Shown here piece after piece: positions 11,552 through 28,687 of a stretch of DNA of 64,000 bases; the first letter of the stretch is position 1, and the number at the start of each line of letters is the position of its first letter. Under the pieces are notes generated by a model. That model had not been told where the DNA came from, searched no databases, and was given only the letters and a program-made list of their open reading frames with translations. The DNA comes from Brachypodium distachyon (lineage: Eukaryota; Streptophyta; Magnoliopsida; Poales; Poaceae), in assembly GCF_000005505.3 (NCBI RefSeq), contig NC_016131.3, positions 50,515,355-50,579,354 on the forward strand, given 5' to 3'. The translations under genes and the position numbers were made by a program.

Positions 11552-12032
11552 CCAATTTAAACAAGATCGAACAAGATGTTGAAGAATTTAGCTAGCAGGA
11601 GCTGGAGCTGAATTAGGAGGGCTTAAGCTAAGCCAGCTGCTCTGGGCTTTAAAAGGAGAGCAGATGAGCTGAGATAGCTGGTGCAAGCAAGGAGAGAGGA
11701 ACAGCTCATGGATTGATTACGCTGGCTAGTCAGTGCTTCCTCCGATTATAATTTGCTGTCGAAATATTACACGTATGAAATAATTTAGGAACAGATCGGT
11801 GATAGTTGTTTGTCGTGGATCGACGACTAATGGGGGCTTGATTAGACGATATGAAGTGGATGGATGGACATTTGGACAGAGAAGAGACATTGCACGTGTT
11901 TGTGTTGCGCGCGGGAGAGACACGTACCGTCAGGTGCGCTTGTCCATCGCATGCAGGAATGCATTCAAACACCTCTCTCTGCGGCCGGGACCCACGCACA
12001 TGTTCTACGTGCCAGTAGGAGGGGGGAAAACA

Positions 12033-12144
12033 TCCCTCCGTCTCGTATTAAATAACTCAAATTTGTCTTAAAAACAGACATATCTATATACTAAAATATG
12101 TTTAGATACATGTAATATTTAGCATTTAATATGGGACGGAGGAA
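12033..12144. mobile_element. Stowaway-like MITE (about 112 bp)
   Basis: Inverted termini CCTCCGTCTCGTATTAAAT and ATTTAATATGGGACGGAGG enclose a short AT-rich core. It lies upstream of the RING-H2 gene. Confidence 0.85.
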
Positions 12145-12352
12145 GCAGTATACACTCTTTAAAAATACTGCCTCTATAGATGTCTTTAGGGATTAGAGGC
12201 AGTCTCTAAGCATTGCAGCTCTCTGCCTCTAAGCTATAGAGGTAGAAAATGCCTCATTTCATGGAGGTATCCTCTAAACAATGTAATGCATGTAAAATAA
12301 AAGAGAGACTATATATCATGAGAGAGACTCCACAAATACTTTATCCTCAGAC

Positions 12353-12755
12353 GCAGGATCCATCTTAGAAGTAAAATTGCCTCTAAAGACTGCAACGTTT
12401 GTTGACAAGGTACTACCTCCGTCCCATTTTAAGAGGCACACACGAGTCCCAAGATTACAAATTTAACTAGCAAATTTTAAATTATATTTCATAAAAAATA
12501 TATCATTAGATTCGTAGTCAAATGAACTTTTTAATGATATATTTTTTATGTCATATAATTATATTTTGATGGTTAAATTGATGATCTTGGGACGCGTGCG
12601 TGCCCCATATAATGAGACGAAGGGAGTAAGAGAAAGGGGGTGGGTTCCAGCTTGGAGGTAAAACTACCTCTAAATATTATGGATGTAACCATGTATGTAG
12701 AGACATGCGGGATCCATCTTAGAGATAAAATTGTGTCTAAGGACCGGAGCGTTTG
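12353..12755. repeat. Pair of about 49-bp direct repeats flanking a MITE
   Basis: Copies at 12353-12402 and 12707-12755 share ggatccatcttaga, taaaattg and a gcgtttg/caacgttt end. The surrounding 12150-12350 and 12650-12700 are rich in cctctaa motifs, so the whole stretch may be an older unclassified element into which the MITE at 12413 inserted. Confidence 0.6.
12413..12626. mobile_element. Stowaway-like MITE (214 bp) with TA duplication
   Basis: It begins CTACCTCCGTCCCAT and ends ATGAGACGAAGGGAG, flanked by TA at 12411-12412 and 12627-12628. Internal subterminal inverted repeats (cccaagat / atcttggg) let it fold into a hairpin. Confidence 0.88.
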
Positions 12756-12949
12756 GCCCTTGTTGGCCACGCTCTCTGCTTAATTAGCTAATGCATCATG
12801 AATAGATTGCCCACGCTCTCTGCTTAATAAGCTAATGCACCATCTATGGATGCAGGGACAACTCGATCGAATTAGCCAGGGAGCTCGCTAGCTAGCTAGC
12901 AGCTACACATAAACATGCCATGTGGACGCATTGATATATACTAATTTAT

Positions 12950-13014
12950 TCTCTCCGTTTCTAAATACTTGTCGTTGTTTTAATGAAAGCAACAAGTATT
13001 TAGGAACGGAGGAA
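12950..13014. mobile_element. Short Stowaway-derived hairpin (about 65 bp)
   Basis: tctccgtttctaaatacttg pairs with caagtatttaggaacggagg. This is a near-perfect hairpin of the Stowaway terminal type, apparently internally deleted. Confidence 0.75.
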
Positions 13015-13512
13015 AGGAATGCGATCTAATCACATGCACCAGCCAGATTAGTTTGGTTAATCAATGAACTAGCTGCCTAGCTGGGATGGATACGCGTCGA
13101 TGACTGTACACATAATCTCTTGTCGGAGACATGTAGGCGCGCCACGACACGCAACATTGGGGATCGATGGACGGCCATGTATATATACGTACGGCAGGCC
13201 GGCACGGCATGTGATCCATTGGTATAATTAAACACCCGGCCGGCCGACCGGCCAGATCAGATCAGACCATTTCGTTATAAGACAAATGAAGGCACCATAT
13301 TATTCATATTAATCACCCATGTATTCCTAAGCTAGCTAGCTATAGCTAATCGCCAGCAAGATCTGGACAAAAGAAAACGTACGAACGCTGTCCGGCCAGC
13401 TCCTTGATTAATTTTTGTCATGAATCCTATGTATAGGACACGTGCCAAGTAAACATCTTATTATTTCTTTTCAAGAAAGAAAAGCAACCAGTGTTACAGA
13501 TAAAAAATGATA

Positions 13513-13627
13513 CTCTTCCTCTCACCGGTATTACTTGTCTTGAATTTGTCCAAATATGGATGTATCTATGTGTAAAAAACGTCTAGATACATGTAATATT
13601 TCGACAAGTAATTCCGACCAAAAGAAG
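13513..13627. mobile_element. Degenerate Stowaway-like MITE
   Basis: The termini ctcttcctctcacc and ccgaccaaaagaag pair imperfectly, with subterminal ggtattacttgtc / gacaagtaattcc. TA flanks both sides (13511-13512 and 13628-13629). Confidence 0.65.
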
Positions 13628-16510
13628 TAGAACATGTACTCCTATATATCAAATTAATTTAACTTTTTTTATTTTTCCTTTTCTTCTTCACCTTGCAGTC
13701 TTTTTGGAAGTTTCCTAATCACCCTTTCTTTCTTTCTTCTGCTCTTGTTCTCGTCAGCATTAATCAGAAACATTTAATAAGCAAGCTCCTCTTTTCTTTT
13801 CTTCTCCTCTCGATCCAACGCACACAAACCGAAAGGGAAGAAAAATCCAAGAGATCAAAAAATACATGCATTATTGCATGAGGTTGCCAATGGTGGGTAC
13901 GTGGGCCGGGACCCTCCCCGGCATGGGCTTCGATGGGCAGACAGAATGGGACTGCCGAGTGGGCCTCGTGGACCCGCCTGTCCCCCGGGGGCCCATGATA
14001 TGTTGTCTCCATCGCCAACAGCCCATGATAGTCGACTCCGTGTCCCTCTCTCTCTCTCACCCATACCCTTTGCTGTATTTTTTTTTAATTTCCTAAAGAA
14101 CCTACTCCATGATTTTTTTCCCTGTGAAAAAATATATATTTTTCTAAGCAAGTTATCTGTAGAGAGAGAGCTGCAAAATGGGCCGGCTGATCTTATATCT
14201 GGTGTCCGATCAGTGCAGTGGGCCCAACATTTGTCTACCGTTTCAGGCCCAAGAAGCCCATCAACAACAATTAACGGTGACTAGGAACTGTGCCTGTTCT
14301 AAACAAAAACTTGGAACTGTGCCTCTACATACAAGATACAACACATGACTGATGTGATGTGCTCCACGCCAGATCATGGCTGCAGAAACAGGCCATCAGT
14401 TTTACTTTTACATTGTTTCTAAAAAAATACTATTATATCAGTTCTAAATTAACATTTCATAGGAAAAATATCTAAAATAAAATAAAAGCTTTGCAATGAT
14501 ATATATACTGGTGGGTTGAGATTAGAAGATCTTCAATAGATATCAGTTTATGATACTTTGTGAGTCTTTACTTCTCAATACGAACAAAGAAGACTAAAAA
14601 GATCTTCCCTAGATTACAAACAAATTAAGCAACTTTAGCATCTGATGATTAAATCTAGCCGTGAAACTGACAGCAGCCACTACTAGGCTCCCAAAATAAT
14701 TAATTAATGCCAGCATCCAATCTAGTATATATGCTTGATTACAATGTCCATTACGCTGATTAATTATATCCGGTCAACTTCTCAAAAAAGCAAAATGCAA
14801 ATGACAAATATCTTTATTCATTTTGACAAAACTTTAATTTTGTGGCAGAGTAAAGGCAGCTTTTATCAGCATGGGGAGACATGCAGCACTTTGCACAACC
14901 AATGGGCCAATGCCAAAAGCCCAATGCTTTCTTTTTCCCTTTTTTCTTTTTCTTCCAAAAAATGTGCTTTGCTTAGGGTGTGTACCGTCACTGATTGGAG
15001 CAACACCTTACTGTTCTATCTAACTGTCCCTGAAAGCAGATAAAGCTTTGATTAAGGTATGCAGATGAATGTGACTCAGATATGGATGCAGATGTGACTG
15101 AGATTTGCAATATCTGCAAATCAGTGAGCAATGAAAGGAAATACAGTTAATTAAAATCTATTTACTTACTCCTGTACTTTCCCTCAACAGTCATGAAACT
15201 TTATTTACTCCAGCAGTATGGTTTCTGAATCCAGTCCTGCAGTAGAAACAAAGTGGTGTGTTAAACATTGTCACTGTTGAAAGTGACAGTTGGGCAGATC
15301 CTCACTGGACAATGTGCTATCTGTCTGTCTGTCTGTTTGGGTAGGCGAAATACCAGGGGATTTCGTGTGACCGCACCGGTCTTGATCTACTAGCAGTTGT
15401 CGGCGACGAAGATTTTATTTTTCCTTCCCTGCTACATACAGATACAGTAGCTGGCTCGCTGGCCATTTGCTGATCATGAACTGATACGTAGTTCCACCAT
15501 GGCCAACGACCAACGTCGCGTGGCAACAGCCGCGCTTTCATCGGTCATGTTAGCAACTTGGAAGCTGCTCCTCTCCCAGTCTCGCCATTATCAAAGGTGG
15601 TGAATGGGAAACATGGAGCTTTCAAACTGGGTGATCACTCCACTACAACTCCTCCTCCTCCTTGCTTTCCTTTGGATCGGATCGGCTCTGCCTTTTTTTC
15701 GCTACCGAACAGTTCTCCATCCTTACCATGATAAGAGTGGAGTCAAATTTGCATTCCAAACAAGAGCTGCCCAAACTCACCAAAGCGTGCAAACAATGGA
15801 ATATTTCTGATTGATGCTTCCACCCCCCCTCTGTTTGCTCATCTTTCTCCAGTCCCCTCCATCTCCACGGCCCGCATGGCGACAAAGGAAACATCATTGC
15901 CACTAGTCAAAATATCTTCACCATTCATGTTACTTAAGAAAAAAAAATCAACTCTTTTTTCTCTCGTGCCAATTTGATTCGGAATGGCTCATAACATGCT
16001 TTCAGCTTTAGTTAAACATATGTCTTATTGCAAAAACAGATTGGAAAGATGCGATGCGTGCCATGCGTCCACTGCGCATGTATATATAGCACAACAGATA
16101 CAAGGGAAGCCAAGAAACCCTTGATATCTAAAGTTGCTATCTTTTTTTTTGACAGAAAACTGTAGGAGAGGCTCCAATATATTGATATAGATAGTTAAAA
16201 CACAGACCAGCTCAGGCTAAACTTGCTAGTATCTAACTATAAGTGTAACTATTAAGTCAAACAGAATTGGTTGAGTTCCTCGGACACCAAGCTATCGCAT
16301 AATGTGCAGTCTCGGCTAGGTGCGCTGCACCTTTCTCTCTTACCACTTATCAGTAGCACCATCTTTGGAGGGTAAAAGGGTCATTGTTGCATCTCCTCAG
16401 TGACATCTCTTTAATTTTTTATACGAATCTCTAGCTAGTAAAAGAAGCCTATAAGTAGTCCATGGCAAGAGCAATTGTCATGGAAATTTAAGTGAAGGGG
16501 GGGATCAAAC
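13628..16510. other. Intergenic, no gene recognised
   Basis: About 2.9 kb of AT-rich DNA. It includes a GC-richer island at 13880-14010 whose ORFs have no recognisable domain, CT-rich tracts, a homopolymer T run at 16142-16151, and presumably the promoter of the transporter gene starting at 16511. A 68-codon frame at 15604 with a hydrophobic start has no family resemblance and was not called. Confidence 0.5.
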
Positions 16511-18274
16511 ATGTTTAGGAGCACAATGCGGGGAGGCATCGATGAGTGGAAACCAGTGATCGCAATGCTGGTATTTGACCTCATCTCTGCGGTGACAACA
16601 GCCTTGATCAAGAAGGCGCTCGCGGAGGGGCTCGACCGCCTAGTACTTGTCACGCTGCGACAACTGGTGGCCACAGCCTTCCTTTCTCCGATTGCATTTT
16701 TCAAAGAACGGTACATCGATTTTACTAGCAGAAAATGATGAGAGTTTGGAACTTAGACTATAATACATATTTGAACTTTTTTTTGGTCAGGGGCAAAAGG
16801 CCTAAGCTCACACTGGAGATCCTTGTGTACCTCTTCTTCAGTGCAGCTTTGGGGTACAGTTACAGACAAAACATGGCATCACAACAGTCACTTGCTCAAA
16901 GTAGTATAGTGGCTTGGATATATCACAATATACTATCCTCTTGGAAATGATTCTGTTTGATTCATCGTTGCTATTTTGTTGCTCTCTCCCATTTCTAGTG
17001 CCGCGCTCTCTCAGTATACCTTCTTCTACGGGTTGCAGTACACGACTGCAACATTTGCCATAACTTTCACTAACTTGGCTCCTGTGCTCACTTTCCTCAT
17101 TGCTGTCTTGCTAAGGTGTGTGCTGCTTTCCAAAATTGGCCTTGGTTGGTGCCTTCATGCAATTTTGTTCTTCCTTTTCTAATGCAATCTGAATCCTTGG
17201 GGATCAATACAGGGTGGAGTCACTGAACATGAAGAACAAGGCCGGTGCCGCGAAGATTGCCGGAACACTCATGTCGTTCGCTGGCGTCATGCTCCTTACG
17301 CTCTACAAGGGTGTGCCCTTGACACACCAAGCTGTGCCTTTAGGTCAGCATGCAGCTGCAGAAGCAGAATCTGGCAAGAAGAGCTGGACACTGGGAACTA
17401 TAGCATTACTGGCAAATGGCCTGTGCTTCTCCTTTTGGCTCCTGCTGCAGTCTAAGCTCACCAAGAAGTACCCGGCACTCTACTCCAGCACTGCATACAT
17501 GTTCCTCATCAGCTCCCTACAGGGCGGCTGCGTGACCGGGGCGATACAACGACGGGCATCTGTGTGGGCCCTCACAAAGACAGTGGAGATCGTAACAGTA
17601 CTATATACAGTAAGAATCATCTTGGTTCAGTTCATAAGAAAAGAGAGAGATATGGGATAACTCTGCAGAGAATTTGACTGAACCCAAAAAAAACATTTGT
17701 TTCATGTGTTTCAGGGAATTTTGGGGTCTGGAGTGGGATATGTGCTGATGACATGGTGTGTGGAGAAGAGAGGGCCAGTCTTCACTTCATCCTTCATCCC
17801 TATCATACAGATCATGGTTGCTATAATTGATTTCTTCTTCCTCCATGAGAATATCTACCTTGGAAGGTTAAACCTTACTTGCCTCAGTTATTAAATCAAT
17901 ACACTATATATGATGTCCATTATTTCGATTCCCACACTGAAATATGCTTAATTTGTCATGCTTTTAGTAATAACTGTTAATTATCAGAACTGACTCTGTG
18001 TCATAAACCAAAGATAAAAATATCATTAATTTAGGTGTGCAATGATATATATACATTGCATGACTGAGTTTTTGTCTTGTCCTTAATGGCTGGTCCAAAT
18101 GGCATCACCTTTCTTTTTTGTAACTTTTGCTTTTATCCTTGCAGTGTGTTGGGGTCCATATTAATGATCCTGGGCCTCTATATTCTGCTGTGGGGAAAGA
18201 GCAGGGATGCCTCAGTAACGGCAGCATCTGCGGAAGAAGACGAAGAGGATAAGGAGAAGCAGGTCAAATCATGA
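16511..18274 (+). CDS. WAT1-related protein (nodulin MtN21/EamA-like transporter), copy A
   Basis: Six exons, 16511-16710, 16791-16853, 16999-17115, 17213-17609, 17715-17866 and 18145-18274, close in frame to a 352-residue protein, the usual WAT1 family length. It reads as ten hydrophobic segments in two EamA repeats. Recognisable stretches are VTLRQLVATAFLSPIAFFKER, AALSQYTFFYGLQYTTATFA, KIAGTLMSFAGVMLLTLYKG, GILGSGVGYVLMTWCVEKRG and GLYILLWGK near the end. The acidic C-terminus (EEDEEDKEK) is cytosolic in the family. Arabidopsis WAT1 is a tonoplast auxin exporter; other members carry amino acids or unknown substrates, so the substrate here is open. It is the first of a tandem pair with the gene at 19244. 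Confidence 0.93.
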
Positions 18275-19243
18275 GGACCAAAACTGTGCAATTCTTGGGT
18301 TGTAAAACATGCCAGGGTTTTCCTCCTTAGTTTCCTAAACCTAAATGGAAAAACCAAGAGAAATACTAGTATAAGTATTGCCGTTGTTGTATGCATTTTT
18401 GCTCGAGGGCGTGATGAAACGATATATGCCACGCTGATTTCAGCAGCTATATATGTGCCTAAATTTAGGCCAAATTCAAATTCTCTAGGTGATGGAGAGC
18501 GGCGGCATAAGCTGCACGTTAGACCATCATAATCTGTCACATTGAACATGAAAGTAAATAAAAAGGAAAGCAAAATATTCCCCGCACGATCTTCGTACTA
18601 ATGTACAACCCCACGGTCCTGTGAGGTCGGCTATCGAATCAATGCTTTGCGATTTTGATTTGGACCTAAAGAAATATTTTGCTCATCAAAGAAGAGACAG
18701 TGGGCATTGGATCTTAGAACTTTCCCATGGGTAGGTGTTTCCCTACATTGTTCTTGATAGGCCCTAAACCCGGCTCATGCTATATTTTCAGTGCTAAACA
18801 CACAGCATCTAATGCTCTACAGTAGAAGCAGGCCATGCAGGAAGGATCACAGGCTATATTTTGCTTGCCAGAAACTGGAAAAAGGAGGGGAAAGCTGTAT
18901 TTTGTTCCACTGCACTACCTAAAGAGAGCTATTCGATGCAGCTGGTTGCGCAATTTGATCGATGCGAAAGACTTGCGCAATTGTTCAGATATTCTCAGGT
19001 CAGGAAACAAGCATCAGGCTCTTTGTCCTCCTCACTCCGAGGCCATGTTTTTAGCTCATCTGTCACGTGTACGAAAACGAGAACCGCAATCGGAAACCAT
19101 ACATTCCTTCCTGCGGATGCCAATTTGCCAGGACCTCATCTCAAAATCAGCAACCCCTATATAACCATGTCATAACCCAGAGAACAAAAACTGCCAATCA
19201 GATCAGATCATCAAAGTTCAGTTTCAGGAGAACAGCTGGGAAA
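18275..19243. other. Spacer between tandem WAT1 genes
   Basis: It contains the 3' UTR of copy A and about 600 bp of presumed promoter and 5' UTR of copy B. No mobile element or RNA gene is recognised. Confidence 0.5.
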
Positions 19244-21233
19244 ATGTGGAGCGCGGGATGCGTGGATCAGTGGATGCCGACGGCGGCGATGGTGGCCACG
19301 AACATCGTGATCGCTGTCATGACCGCGCTGCTCAAGCAGGCGCTGAGCCAGGGGATGAACCGGCTGGTCCTCATCACTTTCAGGCAGATGCTGGCCACTG
19401 TATTCCTTGGCCCCATTGCCTACTTCAAGGACAGGTATATCGTCCTCATCATCTTCATTGTCGTCATCATCATCAATCGTCAAAAGTAAAAAGGCAAAGT
19501 TAATCATGATGAGAAACAGAAGCAGCTACTGCTGCTGCTGCTAGTAGTCGCCGCTGGTATTCCACTGTTGCTGATCCTGATCATCCATGAAACGAACTGT
19601 ACGTTTTCTTCTTTCAGGAAGACAAGACCAAAGCTGAGTGCTGAAATCTTTGTGTACATGTTCCTTAGTGGAATCCTTGGCCCGGTGCTGCTCCAGTACA
19701 CGCTCTTTGTTGGATTGGAGTACACTACAGCAACGTTTGCTGCAACTTTCTCCAATCTTCTCCCAGTGGTTACCTTCTTGATTTCACTCGCTTTCGGGTA
19801 ATCATTGTTCCTTCTTTTCTTTTACACCGCAACGTCTTCTTCTTCTTTTTTGAAAAAAATAAATCCAACCACAGGAGCAAGTCTTCTTTTTTGTTTGGTA
19901 AAAATATGAGTCTCATATAATGACAACAGAATTATGCCATCTTGTATAACTATATTATAAGTCTGAATCGATTCTATTTGAACAATTATTACTATTTTAC
20001 TTTCCATTAAATAATTTAACCAGCACACACCAGAATTAATCTTTAAATGCAGACTGAACTAAGATCAAATTTTACTAAGATCCTAGTAGAGAAAGAACTT
20101 TGTAGATTCCTCATGAATCATAAAGGAAAAAAAGAAGTTTGTAAACTCCATGGATCCTACAACTGGTTTCACCTCGATTAGTTTCCTATGCAGAGCAAAC
20201 CCATCAACTAAACACTTGTTTTCATAAGCTAGTTGGTTAATTGCACCAAATGTATGAATGTAATGTAATTATTCAGGTATGAAGCAGTGGAAGTGAGGAG
20301 CAGGTCAGGGAGCGCCAAGATCTCCGGCACGCTGCTCTCCCTCTCCGGCGCCATGATGCTCACCTTCTACAAGGGCTCGCCCCTCACCCACCTCCACCAC
20401 ACCACATCATCGTCGTCCTCGGCGCCGGCGGGGTCCGCCGGGCATGGCGGCGACGCGGTGCGGTGGGTGCTCGGGTCGGCGTCGATGCTAGCGAACGTGG
20501 TGGGGTTCGCGGGGTGGCTGCTGCTGCAGCGGCGGTTCACGAGCCGGTACCCGGCGGTGTACTCGGCGACGGCGTTCATGTCGCTGCTCAGCTTCGTCCA
20601 GGCTGGCGCGCTCGCGCTCTCCACGCAGCGCTGCGCCGCCGAGGTCTGGCTGCCCAGGGGCGCCGTCCAGATCGCCGCCATCGTCTACTGCGTAAGACCC
20701 AATTCAACAAGACCAGATTCATCAGAGATTCAGAAAGAGTGGAATTTTTTTTGTTTGATTTGATGAAGATAGGGATGATTTTGGTTGTGACCTTGTGGAT
20801 TCTTCAGGGGGTGGTGGCGTCGGGGATCGGGTACCTGATGCTGACCTACAGCGTGGAGAAGAGAGGGCCCGTCTTCACCGCCGCCTTCAGCCCGCTGTCG
20901 CAGATGTTCGTCGCCGCCATCGACCTCTTCCTCCTCCACGAGCCGCTCTACCTCGGAAGGTCAGCAGACATTAATGTTGATCCACGATTTATTTACACTT
21001 GTTGATTCTCCAATTGAGCTTGATTGTTGATGAATCTGGTGTTTGCTGATGGATGGATGTTGGAATGATGCAGCGTGCTGGGGTCGGTGCTGGTCATCCT
21101 GGGGCTCTACCTCGTCCTCTGGGGCAAGAGATCAGAGCAAGCCGCCGCCGCCGCCGCTCTGACGAAGCCGGCGCAAGCAGCAGCAGCAGCTGACCTCCAT
21201 GGAGAAGTAGAACAGCAGCAAGACAGAGTGTGA
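19244..21233 (+). CDS. WAT1-related protein (nodulin MtN21/EamA-like transporter), copy B
   Basis: Five exons, 19244-19434, 19618-19797, 20277-20691, 20808-20959 and 21074-21233, give an in-frame 365-residue protein. The family signatures are LITFRQMLATVFLGPIAYFK, LLQYTLFVGLEYTTATFA, KISGTLLSLSGAMMLTFYKG, GVVASGIGYLMLTYSVEKRG and GLYLVLWGKR. The loop between the EamA halves has a His/Ser run, and the C-terminus is Ala/Gln-rich. Intron positions match copy A except that the intron splitting LG|AALSQ in copy A is absent here. Exon 3 is GC-rich while exon 2 is not. The start ATG was taken because it opens the conserved first helix. The substrate is unknown. Confidence 0.93.
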
Positions 21234-21737
21234 ACTCTCAACTGCAGCTGCAGATGCATCACACCTGAACTGACGGCGACACCCATGTCAAATAGCAGAA
21301 AAATCTGAATGATCTGCTCACTCTGGATGCCATGTCTACATGATCGATCCTCCAATACGAGCTCTAATTTTTAGCAGCTATGTATGGCAAATTGGCAAAG
21401 CACATGGCATGATGGCAGGGAAAGAAAGAAAGAAAGAAGGATGTTGTAATTTCTTCTGATCCATCAATGCTGATAAATACACAGAAAAATAGATGCTGAT
21501 GGTGCTGGTGCCATTGAACTGAACTAATCTATATATACACAGTGCCCTGATTACTAGCCAATAGCCATCCACTCTGTTCTGTTCATCCATCCCATGTCTG
21601 CTAAAATTGGGCAACCCTCTCTGTCTCTCCTGAACCATCCAATCATGTTCATATCTGTCCTATCAATTAGCTCATAAATACCATTGATCCTCCTCTAAAT
21701 TACCCAACTAATCAATCAAGCCACATACCAAACAATA

Positions 21738-22322
21738 ATGATGCATCGACAAGGCAGCAGCAAGCACCAGACGACGACCATGGCGGCGCTCGCCATCGCC
21801 GCCGTGCTCCTCCTCCTCCAAGCATCACCTCTTACCGCCATGGCGACCCCGCCAAGCAGCATCGAGGACGCGTGCCGGGGCGCGGCGGAGCGGCACCCAG
21901 GAATCTCCTACGCGCACTGCGTCTCCTCCCTCTCCGCCGACGCGCGTGCCCGGGACGCGGCGGACCTGCACGCGCTGGCGGCGCTGGCGACCCGGATTTC
22001 CATCGAGCACGCGACCACCACTCTATCCAAGCTCGACGGGATGAACGAGGCGGAGCCGTCCCCGCGGGCGCGGGCGCGGCTGGCGCACTGCCTGGACCTG
22101 TACGGCGCCGCCGCCGACGTGCTCCGCGACGCGCTGGACAACATCCGGGCGGGGGTGTACGGCCGGGCGCTGGAGCAGATCGCGGCGGCGGGGGGCGCGG
22201 CGGAGAAGTGCGAGGATGTTTGGAAGGGGGAGGAGAAGGCGAAAGTGCCCGTGGCCCGGCATGACCGGGAGTATGGCCGCATGGCCGTCGTCGCCCTCGG
22301 CCTCACCAGCGGCATCGCCTGA
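21738..22322 (+). CDS. Plant invertase/pectin methylesterase inhibitor (PMEI-domain) protein
   Basis: A single-exon secreted protein of about 194 residues. The hydrophobic run at residues 16-35 is a signal peptide. The mature part has the four Cys of the PMEI fold (Cys46, Cys61, Cys118, Cys158), which pair 1-2 and 3-4 in the family, and the helical pattern AHCLDLYGAAADVLRDAL before Cys158. Such proteins bind and inhibit pectin methylesterases in the cell wall or acid invertases; the two subfamilies cannot be separated by eye. Two upstream ATGs (21738, 21741) precede one at 21780 in a better context (gaccATGgcg). The last would give a 180-residue protein that still carries the signal peptide and is the more likely start. 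Confidence 0.88.
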   Translation: MMHRQGSSKHQTTTMAALAIAAVLLLLQASPLTAMATPPSSIEDACRGAAERHPGISYAHCVSSLSADARARDAADLHALAALATRISIEHATTTLSKLDGMNEAEPSPRARARLAHCLDLYGAAADVLRDALDNIRAGVYGRALEQIAAAGGAAEKCEDVWKGEEKAKVPVARHDREYGRMAVVALGLTSGIA

Positions 22323-23355
22323 AGAGACCCAATTCAGTTGGCCTCAATGCATATGCATTTAGTTGTTTTTTGGTATTTACTATATTATTTATTGCTTTAT
22401 AAAATAAAAAATAATAACGTCAGTGCTCGGAATGGTAATAAGGAAGATGTGAAGATATCAAGGAAAATAATTGACATCATGTGAAGATGTTGTCTTTTGT
22501 TCTTTCCTTGGTTTTGGTGTAGATAAAGTAATGAAGAAGGAAAAGATTGCGGGTTAGGACGAGCTTTGATGGAAGCAACCATTCGTTAACGAGGAAACAG
22601 AGTTAAAACACTTTATAGTTTGTGGCTCCTTCGTCTTTTCGGGAAGAAAAAAAAGAAAAGGTGAAAATCTTATTTTCTATTGGCTATATTTGTGATTACA
22701 AGGGACTTATGCACAGGCACTCACGTACAGACGAGTGCTTCTACATTACATTAGTGGGTCAATGATAAACCCGCGAAGCTCACTTGTGTTACCATTATGA
22801 AAAAAAAGCCATATAGCATTAACAAAAAAAAAATGTACAAAGCGTCGAAATTCCCGGCACATATCACTATATCCACCCATGTGTCCAAATAATCGTCACC
22901 GAACATTTCAAATGACCCTTTGAAACTCATAAATGAGCGCAAATTATATGTGATTCATCCCATGTCGACACCCTCTCAAGTCTCTGACATAACCCATTTC
23001 AGTCTGCAATCCTCATTGTCGGCTCATTGCCCACCACCCATGTCAACCAGCTTCTTCCTTCTCCTTGAATCACATTTCATTCTTCGTGGACCCGTCTATC
23101 ATTTGCCACATTGTAGTTTAGGATGTGGTGTGTTGCTCAAGAGTGAAATCCAAAATTTAAGACATATTAGTTTTTGAACGTTTAAGCTATTTTGAACCTA
23201 AAAATTAAAGTCTTTCAACTTCTTCTTAAGTGCAAATCATGATATGCAGATTCGTATTTTTCAAAATTATGGATTCAAAACTAAAGATTTAAAAATTAGG
23301 TCCTAGAGCGCGAAATCATCGAAAGGAGGTTAAGATAATCCCAATCAGCAGATTG
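22323..23355. other. Intergenic, no gene recognised
   Basis: AT-rich DNA with A-runs around 22800-22832. No domain-bearing ORF or RNA gene is seen. Confidence 0.5.
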
Positions 23356-23811
23356 TTTTTTTTTTAACTCTAAAAAAACACTTTATTGAATTTTGACCGG
23401 GTTTACATCGTTAGCAAGGAGATTTACAAAAAAAGAAGGAAGAACATCCATCCAAATTCTTCGAGGAACGGCCTTTGAATCAGCTGCAATCTCGTGTGCC
23501 ACCAAATTAGCTTCGCGGGGGCAGTGGATGAACTCGATTCTGGAGAAGTCCATGACAAGGCCCAAGCTGTTGTCATAAACAGCAGCAGCAAGTGTCGCTG
23601 ACGGGATTCCATTCTTCATGGTCTGGATAACCTCCGCATTGTCAGCGCTAACGATGATTCTGTTACAGCCTGCGGTCAAAGCAAGCTCCAAGCGCAAACG
23701 AAGAGCCATGACTTCTGCAACATGTACATTTGGGCAGGAAGAGATGGTTTCTCCTGCCGCAGCGCCGAACTGACCCTTTTCGTCCCTGATCACAACGCCC
23801 ATGGAGTCCGA
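23356..23811 (-). mobile_element. 5'-truncated LINE (non-LTR retrotransposon) 3' end with RNase H domain
   Basis: On the minus strand a frame reads MGVVIRDEKGQFGAAAGE, MALRLRLELALTAGC, VSADNAEVIQ and FIHCPREANLVAHEIA, the RNase H-like (RVT_3) domain found at the 3' end of plant LINE ORF2. It stops at 23383, and an oligo(A) tail (T-run on the plus strand at 23356-23364) follows. The block is bounded by the direct repeat CAGATTG at 23349-23355 and 23812-23818, as expected for target-primed insertion. It lies about 190 bp upstream of the CDC48C start codon. Confidence 0.82.
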
Positions 23812-24002
23812 CAGATTGTCCCGATCAAAAGAGGACTCTTAATTTTGGCCGTATTCTGCCAAATTTCAAATACGGAGTACTTTTTTTTTATTTCCGAATA
23901 TAATCAGAGCTCGGCTTCTTCCTCCCCCGCCACGAAACCTCAACCAGCTAGAACAAAATCGCCCCCTTCCCAAAAACCCTAGCCGCCGCCGTTGCGACGC
24001 CG

Positions 24003-28687
<4,685 letters not shown>

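Noticed and set aside
11036..11564. Long ORFs on both strands over the RING-H2 gene
   Set aside because: Alternative frames of a GC-rich exon. Only the 145-residue frame has the eight zinc ligands.
13874..14284. 136-codon plus-strand ORF in a GC-richer patch
   Set aside because: Low-complexity composition, no domain, no splice pattern.
15604..15810. Small hydrophobic ORF (MGNMELSNW...)
   Set aside because: Short, with no family resemblance or conserved context. Probably chance.
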